Below, piece after piece: positions 7,405 to 15,821 of a DNA stretch of 16,764 bases (position 1 is the first letter of the stretch; every line of letters begins with the position of its first letter). The position numbers were made by a program, and so were the translations under genes. Below the pieces are notes generated by a model, which saw only the letters and a list, made by a program, of their open reading frames with translations, was not told the origin of the DNA and made no database searches. Source of the stretch: Spirochaetales bacterium UBA4629 (GTDB taxonomy: Bacteria; Spirochaetota; Spirochaetia; Sphaerochaetales; Sphaerochaetaceae); assembly GCA_002406055.1 (NCBI GenBank), contig DHMZ01000070.1, positions 1 to 16,764 on the forward strand, read 5' to 3'.

Positions 7405-8632
7405 AGTCATCCTCAATTTTTATAATCTTTACCATGTCACGAATTATATGGAAAGGATCTTTTACAGGAAGCGCAACAACAGTGTTTATTTCTTTTCCAT
7501 CTCTTCCTCTTATTTGATTCCATTCTCCATTTTCTTGCGAAGGGAAAGTTGAGAAAGTATATTCATAAACCTTCTCATACATCGCCTTCAACTCATCATC
7601 CCCCGTTAGATAATAAAGCAAAGCATATATATACAAAGCTTCACTATGTACCCACCATAGTTTATAATCCCACGAAGAAAGCACCAAAGAAGAATAAGAA
7701 GAGTTGTCTCCCTCCCCTTTCACTCTTCCTCCAGAGATATCTACAAATCGAAATATTCCTCCATATTGATTATCCCAAGAAAAGGAAAAAACATTTTTTG
7801 CGATATCTACTATCTCGTTTAGGTAGTTTTTTAAATCCCCTCTCTTTTTTAAATACTCAATGAAAAACCAAAGGTCTTCTAGATTATGACCAGGATTAAG
7901 ATGGCGGTCTAATAAACGTTCATTCCTATCTGGGAAAGACGAAACATACTCTCTAATTACTCTCTTTTCTCTATCATAGTGATTATTCCAAATAATAAAA
8001 AAACAATGATCTTGGAATTTATCCCATTCATTTGTATCTAGAGAAAAGAAAGAAAGCATTGAAATGTACGTATCAAGAGTATTAAGAAGAATCATTGGTA
8101 TTCCATGTGAAGAATAACCGGAAGGAATATCATATGGACGTGTTAAAAACGATGAGCTATCAATGCGTTGTTTGATTGATGACATAATTAGAGTGGCTAT
8201 CTCAACTTTATTTTTATCACCCTTTACCTTTGCCCATTCACTTAGTCCCAATAAAATAAAGCAATCTGTGTAAATGCTTAAAGACGTTTGACCATTTTCA
8301 CTTATGACACTTCCATCACGCTCTGTGACATAGTTTGAATAATACGTTGCCTTATCAAAGCCGTAAGACAATATAAATGCTTCTGTCTCGTCTCCTAAAT
8401 AAAATAACGTATTATAATCTAAATTCTTAAAATACTTTTTATTCTCAATTAAGAGAGCAATTATATAGAGCCATCGTCCCTCTGACCATAAATACTTATT
8501 TTCAGATAAAAGAGACTCTCCATCATTAGAAATGCAATTTAAAATTCCACCATACTTTCTATCTGTCTTATCTAACCAATATGGTATAAGTTTTCTTTCT
8601 ATAAGCTCTATATAATGCTCTTTATTAATCAT
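7394..8632 (-). CDS. AGE-family N-acylglucosamine 2-epimerase-like protein
   Basis: A 412-residue (alpha/alpha)6-barrel protein of the N-acylglucosamine 2-epimerase/renin-binding-protein family, close to the usual 390-420 length. It has WSEGRWLY with Arg53 (49-56), NPGHNLEDLWFF with His249 (246-257), KLWWVHSEALYIYALLY with His329 (324-340), and KDPFHIIRDM with His395 (391-400). These match the conserved Arg and the catalytic His positions of the family. Members interconvert GlcNAc/ManNAc or related free sugars such as cellobiose or mannose. Next to nagA and nagB, a ManNAc-to-GlcNAc type role is the simplest reading, but AGE enzymes normally act on unphosphorylated sugars and no kinase is present here. 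It starts 2 bases after the permease stop without a clear ribosome site, suggesting reinitiation. Confidence 0.85.
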   Translation of the reverse strand: MINKEHYIELIERKLIPYWLDKTDRKYGGILNCISNDGESLLSENKYLWSEGRWLYIIALLIENKKYFKNLDYNTLFYLGDETEAFILSYGFDKATYYSNYVTERDGSVISENGQTSLSIYTDCFILLGLSEWAKVKGDKNKVEIATLIMSSIKQRIDSSSFLTRPYDIPSGYSSHGIPMILLNTLDTYISMLSFFSLDTNEWDKFQDHCFFIIWNNHYDREKRVIREYVSSFPDRNERLLDRHLNPGHNLEDLWFFIEYLKKRGDLKNYLNEIVDIAKNVFSFSWDNQYGGIFRFVDISGGRVKGEGDNSSYSSLVLSSWDYKLWWVHSEALYIYALLYYLTGDDELKAMYEKVYEYTFSTFPSQENGEWNQIRGRDGKEINTVVALPVKDPFHIIRDMVKIIKIEDDYDI

Positions 8633-8634
8633 CT

Positions 8635-10368
8635 TTACATTTTCAGGGATGAAGACATATCTCCACTCTTTCTCCTATTCATCGAGTAAATAATGATAAA
8701 GACAACTACAAGAAGAATTACAGATAGAGCACTTGCTTCCCCAAGTTTTCCATCTTGAACAGCTCCATAGATCTGAATAGGTACAGTTCTTGTCTTTCCA
8801 GAATAAAGAAGAATAGTTGTGCTTAATTCTTGTAATAGAGTTGTAAGCGTCATAATTGAACCAGATATAATTGCAGGAAGAATTAGAGGAACACTAACGT
8901 GCCTGAATGTATAGAACCAGCTTGCACCACTGATTGTACTTGCCTCTTCCAAGCTTGGATTAAGCTGCGTAAGTTGTGCAGATACAGAACGATATACATA
9001 AGGTGTTCTTCTTATCATGTACGAGATAATAATAATTGTATACGTTCCTGTTAATCTTAAAGCACTATTACCACTAAATGCAGAAAGAAGTGCGATAGAA
9101 ACAACAGTTCCAGGAAGAATAAATGGACTCATAACAGCGAGATCCAATAGAGGTGCTCCCTTTGGCTTCTTTCTCTCTGTAATATACGCAATAATAGAAC
9201 CAAGAATAGCACATAGAACTGTCGCTGTAATTGAAAGAAAGAATGAGTTAAACAATTCTTTATGTGAATACTTAGGAATTCTTAGATAATTATTGAACGT
9301 AAAGCCTTGAGGAAGAAGTCCAACCCATTTAGTAAAGAATGACATTATTATGATAGTTATCTGAGGTAGCAATGAAACTATGAGAATTATTAAACAATAT
9401 ATTGTAGAAGCTACCACTGCACCCTTTCCTTCATGGATCTTTAAATCCTTGTGTGTTGCAGATATAGTCTCATATTCTCTCTTCGCAACAACATATTTTT
9501 GTACATACAATACAATGGCAGTAATAGCAACGTTAACGACAGCAATAGAAGCTGCTCCATTTATGTTAAAGAAGCCATTTACTTCAAAATATATAAGTGT
9601 CGGAAGAACATAATTACTTCCACCAATGATGGCAGGAATACCAAAGTTTCCAATAGCTCTAACAAAGACTAAAAGAGCAGCAGCACCTAAAGATGGCATT
9701 ATAAGAGGAAGAGTAATTGTTCTCATTATTCTTCCGCCCTTCGCACCCATTAACATTGCAGACTCTTCTAGAAGAGAGTTTGCACTAGCAAAAGCTCCGT
9801 AGCTAAGTTGGAATACAAATGGATAGTATGTTAGCGTCATACACAAAATCATGCCAAACATTCCGTAGATAGGAGGGACTGTTACTCCAAATGGTTTTAA
9901 AATCCAATTAAGAAATACTCTTAAAACTCCTTTATTTCCTAAAAGAATAACCCAGGTGTAAGCACCAACAAAGCTTGGCATAATAATAGGAAGAATGCCC
10001 AATGAAAGAATGAGCTTCTTTCCTGGAACTTTTACACGTGCAACACAATACCCCATTGGAACACCAATAATAAGAGTAAGAATTGTTACGCTAATACTAA
10101 CAATAAAAGAGTTCTTTAAACTCTTCATATATAGATTACTAGTGAAGAATTTTCTGAAACCTTCAAGAGACCAACCAGAAAATTCTAGCCCTTCTGTTGG
10201 AGCCCAAAAAGCCCTTAAAAGTGTTAAGACCAAGGGATATAGCAAGAAGATTGCTAAAAAGGCCATAGGAAGAGCAAAGATTAAAAGCTGAGAAAAATCC
10301 TTCTGAAAGAATTTCTTTACTTTACTCTTCTCTTGCCCATTATCTGTAATAGAGAATTTTCTACTCAT
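8635..10368 (-). CDS. ABC importer permease, fused two-domain (ferric/AfuB/phosphonate-type)
   Basis: A 577-residue inner-membrane protein made of two permease domains of about 280 residues joined head to tail, each with about six membrane segments. A cytoplasmic N-terminus (1-25) precedes the first helix (28-50). The ATPase-contacting EAA loops are EESAMLMGAKGGRIMRTITL (201-220) and LEEASTISGASWFYTFRHVS (473-492). The linker around 290-315 is polar. This fused layout is typical of the FbpB/AfuB ferric-type group, which also includes hexose-phosphate and 2-aminoethylphosphonate importers. Its start overlaps the ATPase stop (ATGA), and it leads directly into the epimerase gene. The order binding protein, ATPase, permease, sugar enzymes argues for a sugar or sugar-phosphate substrate rather than iron. 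Confidence 0.9.
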   Translation of the reverse strand: MSRKFSITDNGQEKSKVKKFFQKDFSQLLIFALPMAFLAIFLLYPLVLTLLRAFWAPTEGLEFSGWSLEGFRKFFTSNLYMKSLKNSFIVSISVTILTLIIGVPMGYCVARVKVPGKKLILSLGILPIIMPSFVGAYTWVILLGNKGVLRVFLNWILKPFGVTVPPIYGMFGMILCMTLTYYPFVFQLSYGAFASANSLLEESAMLMGAKGGRIMRTITLPLIMPSLGAAALLVFVRAIGNFGIPAIIGGSNYVLPTLIYFEVNGFFNINGAASIAVVNVAITAIVLYVQKYVVAKREYETISATHKDLKIHEGKGAVVASTIYCLIILIVSLLPQITIIIMSFFTKWVGLLPQGFTFNNYLRIPKYSHKELFNSFFLSITATVLCAILGSIIAYITERKKPKGAPLLDLAVMSPFILPGTVVSIALLSAFSGNSALRLTGTYTIIIISYMIRRTPYVYRSVSAQLTQLNPSLEEASTISGASWFYTFRHVSVPLILPAIISGSIMTLTTLLQELSTTILLYSGKTRTVPIQIYGAVQDGKLGEASALSVILLVVVFIIIYSMNRRKSGDMSSSLKM

Positions 10369-11486
10369 AGTTCTCTTCCTTCAGGAGAAAAGAGGAAAAG
10401 CTTTTCTTTTTTAAATCCAACAAATACTTCATCACCTTCATGAATATTCTTCTGAAGGGAGTCCATATCTATTTCTAATGTTACAGGAGATATATCTTTG
10501 TCTATATCAACCTCATAGCGGATAAACGAGCCTAGGTGTTGAATAATATGGACTCTTCCCTTAACTGAAGAGCCATCATTTGTTAAAGAAACAAATAAAT
10601 GTTCAGGTCTAGCTCCTACAAGAACCGTATCACCAACATTCGCATTGACATGACATCTCAAAGTAGAAACTGGAAGTCTAACTCCACTCTTTACTACCTC
10701 ACACTCAACAGCAGAAAAATCTTTGCTTACAACCTTCGATTCAAAAAAATTCATCTTTCCTATAAAGTTAGCAACAAAAGCATTCTTAGGTTCGTTATAA
10801 AGCTCATCAGAAGAACCAATTTGCTCAACAATGCCTTTTCTTAAGACTGCAAGTCTGTCTCCTACAGCCATTGCTTCTTCCTGGTCATGTGTTACAAATA
10901 TAGTTGTAATATTAGTTGCCTTCTGGATTCTTCTAATCTCTGCTCTCATATAACGACGGAGCTTAGCATCCAAATTAGCCAATGGCTCATCTAAGAGAAG
11001 AATGTCTGGATCATAAACAAGAGCACGAGCAATAGCAACACGCTGTTGCTGTCCTCCGGAAAGAGCTGTTGGACTAGGATTACGTTTTAACTCTTCTTGT
11101 AAGCCTACAAGTTCCATTACCTCTGTTACTTTCTTTTTAACAATATCTTGAGGAACCTTTCTAACTCTTAAACCATAGGCTACATTTTCAAATATTGACA
11201 TGTGTGGATAGAGAGCAAAGCTCTGGAATACCATACCAATATTTCTCTTATATGGAGGTATTGTTGAAATATCAACATCACCGTAAAACATCTTTCCTGA
11301 GCTAATCTCTTCTAAGCCTGCAGTAGATCTTAAAAGAGTTGTTTTTCCACATCCTGATGGTCCTAAAAGACAGAATAACTCGCCAGGATTGATTGTAAAG
11401 GAAACATCTTTAAGTGCATGTACAGCATTTTTTGTTCCTTCACCATAGATTTTATTTACACCTTCATATGTTACATTCTTACTCAT
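10365..11486 (-). CDS. ABC importer ATP-binding protein (CUT1/ferric-type, with TOBE domain)
   Basis: A 373-residue nucleotide-binding subunit. It has Walker A GPSGCGKT (42-49), Q-loop Gln88, signature LSGGQQQR (142-149), Walker B ILLLDEP (162-168), the D-loop LANLDA (169-174) and the H-loop His200 in VTHDQEEAM. The C-terminal third (from about 240) contains the regulatory TOBE-type beta domain; VLVGARPEHLFVSL resembles the usual G-x-RPE-x-h segment. The length fits the MalK/FbpC/PotA group. An AAAAGGATAAAT ribosome site precedes the ATG. It lies downstream of a terminator-like hairpin that follows the binding-protein gene, so its expression is probably lower than that gene's. It energises the fused permease encoded next. 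Confidence 0.93.
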   Translation of the reverse strand: MSKNVTYEGVNKIYGEGTKNAVHALKDVSFTINPGELFCLLGPSGCGKTTLLRSTAGLEEISSGKMFYGDVDISTIPPYKRNIGMVFQSFALYPHMSIFENVAYGLRVRKVPQDIVKKKVTEVMELVGLQEELKRNPSPTALSGGQQQRVAIARALVYDPDILLLDEPLANLDAKLRRYMRAEIRRIQKATNITTIFVTHDQEEAMAVGDRLAVLRKGIVEQIGSSDELYNEPKNAFVANFIGKMNFFESKVVSKDFSAVECEVVKSGVRLPVSTLRCHVNANVGDTVLVGARPEHLFVSLTNDGSSVKGRVHIIQHLGSFIRYEVDIDKDISPVTLEIDMDSLQKNIHEGDEVFVGFKKEKLFLFSPEGREL

Positions 11487-11500
11487 ATTTATCCTTTTAT

Positions 11501-11532
11501 AAAAAGGGCTGGAAGTCTTAAGCTCTCAGCCC
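11501..11532 (-). terminator. Intra-operon terminator or attenuating hairpin between binding protein and ATPase genes
   Basis: On the minus strand, GGGCTG (complement of 11527-11532) pairs with CAGCCC (complement of 11506-11511) and is followed directly by TTTTT. Partial pairing (GAG with CTT) can extend the stem inward. It sits between the binding-protein stop and the ATPase ribosome site. Partial termination here would give the common excess of binding protein over membrane subunits; all downstream genes would then depend on read-through. Confidence 0.75.
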
Positions 11533-11553
11533 AATTAATTGTTTTAATTATTA

Positions 11554-12543
11554 TTAGAGAAGTGCGTTAAATTCAGAGATTAAGCCTTTCTTCATTTCCT
11601 TAGCCTTAACAGCATCATATTCAAAGAACTTTAAATCAGAAAGAGCAGGAAGATTCTCTGGTCCTGGGATTTCTGTAGAAACAGCTCTTCTATTACACTC
11701 TGTTCTAACAATTTCAAATGCTTCTTTTGTTGTCATGAAGTCGATAAACTTCTTTGCACTATCAAGGTTTTTGCAGTTAGCAAGAATTGCAGAACCTTCA
11801 ATTCTAAAACCTGTTCCCTCTTCAGGACATACATAAGCAACAGGATCGCCTTCGCCAATCTTTTTACCGATGTTTGCTTCACCAGTAACTGTAATTGCAT
11901 ATTCACCACGAGCAACACTGTCAGGACCAGCTGTAGAAGAAGCAACATATGTAGTATTAGCAACTACTTCTTTTACATAATCCATACCATAAAGGTAATT
12001 CATCATATAAAGCTGAGCATAAGCTGAACCAGAAGAAGCTGGGTTAGCAAGAACAATCTGTCCCTTATACTTTGGATCAGCTAAGTCTTTCCAAGAAGAT
12101 GGAGCATCTTCTTTGGAGAGAAGATTTGTATTATACATAATTGCCTGTAATGGCATTGATGTTGCATAGTACTTTGGAACTTCTGAACCCTGATCTTTAT
12201 ACTCAGTAGCAATATTAGCATCATTAGCACACTTATATGGCTCAAGCATATCATAAATCTGATCGAGGTTTTCTGTACCCATTAAAAGAATAACGTCACC
12301 TTCTGGCTGTGGCCATTCTGTCTTTACTCTTGTTACTAAGTCGCCAGAACCAGCACGGATAATAGTTACGTTAATATTTGGATATAGCTTATTAAATTCC
12401 TGTGTAAGCTTTTCAGCTTCACCTTCTGATGCAGCACTATATATTACAAGATTCTCTTTTTCTGCTTTTGTCTCACTTGTACCTTGTGCAAAAATTGAAA
12501 GAGAAACCAATAATACAAGCACGATTGCGATTACTTTTTTCAT
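11554..12543 (-). CDS. ABC importer periplasmic solute-binding protein (ferric/AfuA/phosphonate-type family)
   Basis: A 329-residue exported protein. The signal peptide has MKK, a hydrophobic core at about 4-17 and a likely cut after IFA (19); there is no lipobox cysteine. The mature protein begins its first strand at NLVIYSAASEGEAEKL (31-46), then AGSGDLVTRV (64-73), DVILLMGT (83-90), the hinge strand IVLANPASSGSAY (163-175) and the family end TGFRIEGSAILANCKNLDSAKKFIDFM (244-270). The Tyr-Tyr iron-ligand pair of FbpA is not visible where expected; that part reads ASSTAGPDSVARGEYAITVTGEAN (201-224). An organic, possibly phosphorylated, ligand is thus more likely than ferric ion (inference). 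AAAAAAGGAG gives a strong ribosome site, and it has its own predicted promoter. Confidence 0.88.
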   Translation of the reverse strand: MKKVIAIVLVLLVSLSIFAQGTSETKAEKENLVIYSAASEGEAEKLTQEFNKLYPNINVTIIRAGSGDLVTRVKTEWPQPEGDVILLMGTENLDQIYDMLEPYKCANDANIATEYKDQGSEVPKYYATSMPLQAIMYNTNLLSKEDAPSSWKDLADPKYKGQIVLANPASSGSAYAQLYMMNYLYGMDYVKEVVANTTYVASSTAGPDSVARGEYAITVTGEANIGKKIGEGDPVAYVCPEEGTGFRIEGSAILANCKNLDSAKKFIDFMTTKEAFEIVRTECNRRAVSTEIPGPENLPALSDLKFFEYDAVKAKEMKKGLISEFNALL

Positions 12544-12576
12544 GAAAACTCCTTTTTTCTTTCTTTTGTAACTAAA

Positions 12577-12604
12577 ATTCTAGCATAGTATTTCCTAAAG
12601 ACAA
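12577..12604 (-). promoter_or_regulatory. Predicted promoter for the binding-protein/importer/nag genes
   Basis: On the minus strand, TTGTCT (12599-12604) and TAGAAT (12577-12582) are separated by 16 bp, with TGC directly before the -10 (extended -10). It lies 34 bp before the binding-protein start codon, in the 96-bp gap after the TIM-barrel gene. A candidate regulator box abuts the -35 on its upstream side. No terminator is visible between the TIM-barrel gene and this promoter, so read-through from the upstream genes is also possible. Confidence 0.6.
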
Positions 12605-12605
12605 G

Positions 12606-12634
12606 AAAAAAGAAATTTATTTACGATAACGAAA
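12606..12634 (-). promoter_or_regulatory. Candidate operator box 1 (shared with box 2 upstream of the mutase gene)
   Basis: In plus-strand letters, AAAAAAGAAA (12606-12615) is followed by TTATTTAC-N5-CGAAA ending at 12634. The same two parts, AAAAAAGAAA and TTATTTTC-N5-CGAAA, recur at 15841-15871 with 2 extra bases between them. Both copies sit upstream of the two transcription starts expected for this locus, and the locus encodes a DeoR-type regulator. Binding by that protein is inference, and the A-rich part may be chance. Confidence 0.4.
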
Positions 12635-12639
12635 ACAAA

Positions 12640-13509
12640 TCAGAATAATAAAGCTACGTTTTCGACAATCTCTTCTAAAACTTCAAGAATAAGATTAGAG
12701 CCATTTTCTTCTCCGTAAGAACAGAGTTCACGCCAGTATGGCATATACTTGTATAGGCTTTTATGGGAATCTTTGTATACCCCTTGGCAAGATTCATTAG
12801 AATGCAAATGCATAGTTTTTACTTTATGTGTATCAAGAATTCGTTTTGCTTGAGTAAGAGTATCAAAACCAAAGATAAAACTATTAACGTGTAAGTGTCC
12901 CACATCTAAACAAAGAGAAAGTCCAGAGAAGGCTAAATCTATCATCTCATCTGGATGCAACACCATGTACCCTTCTCGCGGATTTAAATTTTCCAAGCAT
13001 AAAGATATTCCACTTTTACTTATTTTATCATTAAGTATTAGGGCATTTTCTTTCATTACTTTATACTTTTCTTTGTAAAGAGTACTTTTGATATACTCTT
13101 TAGAACAAACGCCCTCATCTTTTTTTATCAAATACTCTTCAAGTTTTAATTCTTTAATTTGAGGAAGTCTCCTTGCATAATCGCTATAAACTAAACCATC
13201 AACAAGGTATCCTGGATGTAGCACTAAGTTTTCAGCACCAACAGAAAGCGCAAGTTCTACATCTTTAAGTATCTCTCTTTCAGACCAAGCATATGAAGAA
13301 AGAGACGCAAGATTAGGAAAGAACTCTCTCTTAGGGGCAAGGAGATGTATACTACTTACCCTGCCCTTAATTATAGGAAGTATCTCTTTCAGACTTTCTT
13401 CTGTAGATAAATAAGATAATTCAAAATAACAATCAGGATATTTTTCTCTGATTTCTTCTATTGTTTTTATATCTTTGATGCCAACAAGAGAGATACCTTT
13501 TTTATTCAT
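12640..13509 (-). CDS. Xylose isomerase-like / AP endonuclease 2-type TIM-barrel protein (putative sugar (phosphate) isomerase/epimerase)
   Basis: A 289-residue single-domain TIM barrel. The metal-site pattern of the family is visible: LVLHPG with His98 (95-100), SLCLENLNPREGY with Glu173 (169-181), LCLDVGHLH with Asp202 and His205 (199-207), KTMHLHSN with His234 and His236 (231-238), KDSHKSL with Asp247 and His249 (246-252) and NLILEVLE with Glu276 (272-279). This suits divalent-metal-dependent aldose-ketose isomerases or epimerases, as in EndoIV-fold sugar enzymes. DNA repair by an EndoIV homologue is less likely given the sugar setting and divergent motifs. It overlaps the regulator gene by 8 bp, so the two are coupled. 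The substrate is unknown; a hexosamine- or hexose-phosphate epimerisation is a reasonable guess. Confidence 0.8.
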   Translation of the reverse strand: MNKKGISLVGIKDIKTIEEIREKYPDCYFELSYLSTEESLKEILPIIKGRVSSIHLLAPKREFFPNLASLSSYAWSEREILKDVELALSVGAENLVLHPGYLVDGLVYSDYARRLPQIKELKLEEYLIKKDEGVCSKEYIKSTLYKEKYKVMKENALILNDKISKSGISLCLENLNPREGYMVLHPDEMIDLAFSGLSLCLDVGHLHVNSFIFGFDTLTQAKRILDTHKVKTMHLHSNESCQGVYKDSHKSLYKYMPYWRELCSYGEENGSNLILEVLEEIVENVALLF

Positions 13510-14260
13510 TACTGAGAATCACCTCAACGCCTTGGTTTTCTAAATACTCTCTAAAGCTATCGTCAATTTTATCTGTAATAAAAGTATCAACCTCTTTCCA
13601 TGAGCAGATAGTTGAGAATGCTTTTTTGCCGTATTTGGATGAATCAGCAAGAAATACAACTTTATCAGCTGCTTTAATCATATTCCTCTTTAGTTCACTC
13701 TCAACCAAATTAGATGAGGTAATAATATCTCCAGAGTAAGCAGCTCCTCCCATGAAGTAGATATCTGCATTTATTGCTTTTATAGCGTTGTTAGCAATTG
13801 GACCTATTGTTCCCATGCTTTCTCGTCTAAGTTGTCCACCAAGAGATAAAACATCGATTTGTGGATAATCTTTTAAGATATCCACAACTAAGACATTATT
13901 TGTTGCAACGCTTATTTTCATCTCTTTAATGTATTCAACTATTCTAGTTGTAGTTGAACCACTATCGATTATTATTATGTTTGAAGGAGAAATAAGAGAA
14001 GCAGCCTTCTTGGCAATAGATTTCTTCTCCTCTTCATACTCTCTCATTGTTTCGGAGATAAATCTTACCTTACTCTTTTTTTCGGTAATCATGGCTCCAC
14101 CATGAGTTCTTATTACCTCTCCGTCTTTTTCCAATGATGATAAATCCGAGCGAATTGTTACGGCACTAACTCCGAGCACCTTTGCAAATTCCTCTACTGT
14201 CACATAGTGATTAGACTGCAATAATTCAATGATTTTTTCTCTTCTTTCTCCTAAATCCAT
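13502..14260 (-). CDS. DeoR/GlpR-family transcriptional regulator
   Basis: A 252-residue repressor-type protein from the ATG chosen here, which has GAGG 6 bases upstream; a TTG at 14272 would add four residues and overlap the mutase stop. The N-terminal winged helix is ERREKIIELLQSNHYVTVEEFAKVLGVSAVTIRSDLSSLEKDGEVIRTHGGA (5-56), the DeoR signature. The C-terminal sensor domain has IIDSGSTTTRIVEYI (97-111), LSLGGQLRRESMGTIGP (138-154), ESELKR (187-192) and LADSSKYGK (204-212). These are the ISOCOT-fold phosphosugar-binding elements. Members usually sense a phosphorylated sugar intermediate and control the adjacent catabolic operon. It lies between the mutase and TIM-barrel genes, so it is the likely local regulator of both promoters of the locus. 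Confidence 0.92.
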   Translation of the reverse strand: MDLGERREKIIELLQSNHYVTVEEFAKVLGVSAVTIRSDLSSLEKDGEVIRTHGGAMITEKKSKVRFISETMREYEEEKKSIAKKAASLISPSNIIIIDSGSTTTRIVEYIKEMKISVATNNVLVVDILKDYPQIDVLSLGGQLRRESMGTIGPIANNAIKAINADIYFMGGAAYSGDIITSSNLVESELKRNMIKAADKVVFLADSSKYGKKAFSTICSWKEVDTFITDKIDDSFREYLENQGVEVILSNE

Positions 14261-14268
14261 ACCATTCC

Positions 14269-15801
14269 TCAATATCGAGCTTGTCCAGCTTTAACATATT
14301 CGTCTGTTATAGATTTTACTATTTCATTGAGTCTTGTGCACTCATTTTTATCATTAGATACGACTTCCCAACGACACATTGCATCTTCGCTTCGACTTAT
14401 TCGTTGAGCAACCTGTGCCCACTTTTTACCATCTAGAGATGTTGTTGAATCAAAGACTACAGGAAGATTAAAGCGCATTAGAGTTGCATCAAGGTCACTG
14501 CCATCATCCATTGTCTTAATTATAGTAGCACCCTCTTCTTTCATTCTTTCTTCAACACGAGTCATTATTTCCTCCATTTTTTCAGGAGCATTTTCACAAT
14601 AGAGTGGCCACTCTCGTTCTCTGGAGATTGAAGTTTGTAGCTTATATGCTCTCTCATAAGCTTGTGGATCCTCTAGGTAAGAAGATGCAGTTACAAGTGC
14701 GAAAAAGAGTGTATTCTCAACGGCAGCATAACCTTTTGATCTATCAGAAATATCAAATGGGAAATTCATGTAGTAGTGAGCAGATTCTTCTTCTGAAGCG
14801 AAATAACCTTTACTGCAATTGTCTCTTAGCTTTGCCTTTATAAATGAGTGCCCATTACGAATTATGTGTATATTAGCACCCTTCTTTGCAATTTCACTAA
14901 GAGAAACTGGTATAGCCTTAACATCAGCGTAGAACTCTCTCTTTTCCCCATTATAAAGCTTCATAAGCCGTTCACAGATTATAGACATATTTAGACCAGG
15001 AACAATCTGTTCACCGTTCTTTGCCATTAAATCTAATCTATCGCCATCACCATCAAAGCAGAAGCCGAAATCATAGTTGCCACTCTTCATAGCTTCACGT
15101 GCTGGCTTTATAGAGCTTTCAATTATAGGGTTTGGATCTCCCTTTGGGAAATATCCATTAGGAATAGCATCTCTAACTTCAATCTCAGCGCCAGCCTTTT
15201 GGAAAGCAAGCGCTACTTCAGTAGCTGCAGATCCATTGAGTGTTTCAATAAGTATTTTCAAACCTTTTAAATCACCCTCTTTAACAGAAGCAAGTTCCAT
15301 TGAGTAAGAGATAAAGTTATCTAGTTCATTGACAATAATAAGTTTACCCTTTGTCTCTTCTTTTCCACTCTCATTGTTTAGATAGAATTCTTTTATTTTC
15401 TCAATTCCACCACAAGGTCCACACCCAAATGCTATAGGCTCAACCTGTGTGCTTAATAGTTTAAGTCCAATATATTCTTTAGGGTTATGGCTTGCTGTAA
15501 CCATAATTCCAGCGCTTTCTCTATATCTCATGCATGTGTAATAGAACTGACAAGTAGAAATTGGGAGTGGATTTAGTAAAACATCTATTCCTACATCTCT
15601 TAAAGCATCAACAAGACCCTCTGCAAACTCTGGAGCTCCTAAACGAGCATCTCTTCCTATTACAACAGATTTTGCTTTTACACAATCTCTGAAATAAAGT
15701 GCTACAGCTCTAAAGAGTCTTTCTTTTAATTCACTAGATAGATTGTCTATCTTAGTTCTTATATCATATTGCTTAAACATGCCTTCCACTAAATTATTCA
15801 T
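14269..15801 (-). CDS. Phosphohexomutase (phosphomannomutase/phosphoglucomutase family), divergent
   Basis: A 510-residue alpha-D-phosphohexomutase. MFKQYDIRTK (8-17) is the typical N-terminal (F/I)-x-x-YDIRG segment. TASHNP (102-107) carries the phosphoserine Ser104, FDGDGDRLD (249-257) is the Mg loop, and EEESAHYY (337-344) is the sugar-binding loop, with Ala where GE-x-SGH has Gly. The C-terminal phosphate loop reads RISRSED (467-473) instead of R-x-SGTEP, so contacts to the sugar phosphate should differ. Length is about 50 residues over a typical PMM/PGM. Expected reaction: reversible transfer between hexose-1-phosphate and 6-phosphate. AAGGAAAT with 6-8 base spacing supports the ATG used. 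It is the first gene of the locus, 8 bp before the regulator, and divergent from the SDR gene. Confidence 0.88.
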   Translation of the reverse strand: MNNLVEGMFKQYDIRTKIDNLSSELKERLFRAVALYFRDCVKAKSVVIGRDARLGAPEFAEGLVDALRDVGIDVLLNPLPISTCQFYYTCMRYRESAGIMVTASHNPKEYIGLKLLSTQVEPIAFGCGPCGGIEKIKEFYLNNESGKEETKGKLIIVNELDNFISYSMELASVKEGDLKGLKILIETLNGSAATEVALAFQKAGAEIEVRDAIPNGYFPKGDPNPIIESSIKPAREAMKSGNYDFGFCFDGDGDRLDLMAKNGEQIVPGLNMSIICERLMKLYNGEKREFYADVKAIPVSLSEIAKKGANIHIIRNGHSFIKAKLRDNCSKGYFASEEESAHYYMNFPFDISDRSKGYAAVENTLFFALVTASSYLEDPQAYERAYKLQTSISREREWPLYCENAPEKMEEIMTRVEERMKEEGATIIKTMDDGSDLDATLMRFNLPVVFDSTTSLDGKKWAQVAQRISRSEDAMCRWEVVSNDKNECTRLNEIVKSITDEYVKAGQARY

Positions 15802-15821
15802 TTTATTTCCTTTTCAAAAGT

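Noticed and set aside
7549..7863. A 104-codon plus-strand open frame inside the epimerase gene
   Set aside because: It is antisense to a well-supported AGE-family gene, has low-complexity content and no ribosome site. Other antisense frames in 436-681, 1595-1849, 2043-2354, 6434-7222, 9017-9672 and 14604-15307 were dropped for the same reason.
8635..12543. The ABC transporter as a ferric iron importer
   Set aside because: Homology to the FbpABC/AfuABC group is clear, but the adjacent Tyr pair that binds iron is not seen in the binding protein, and the operon is made of sugar enzymes.
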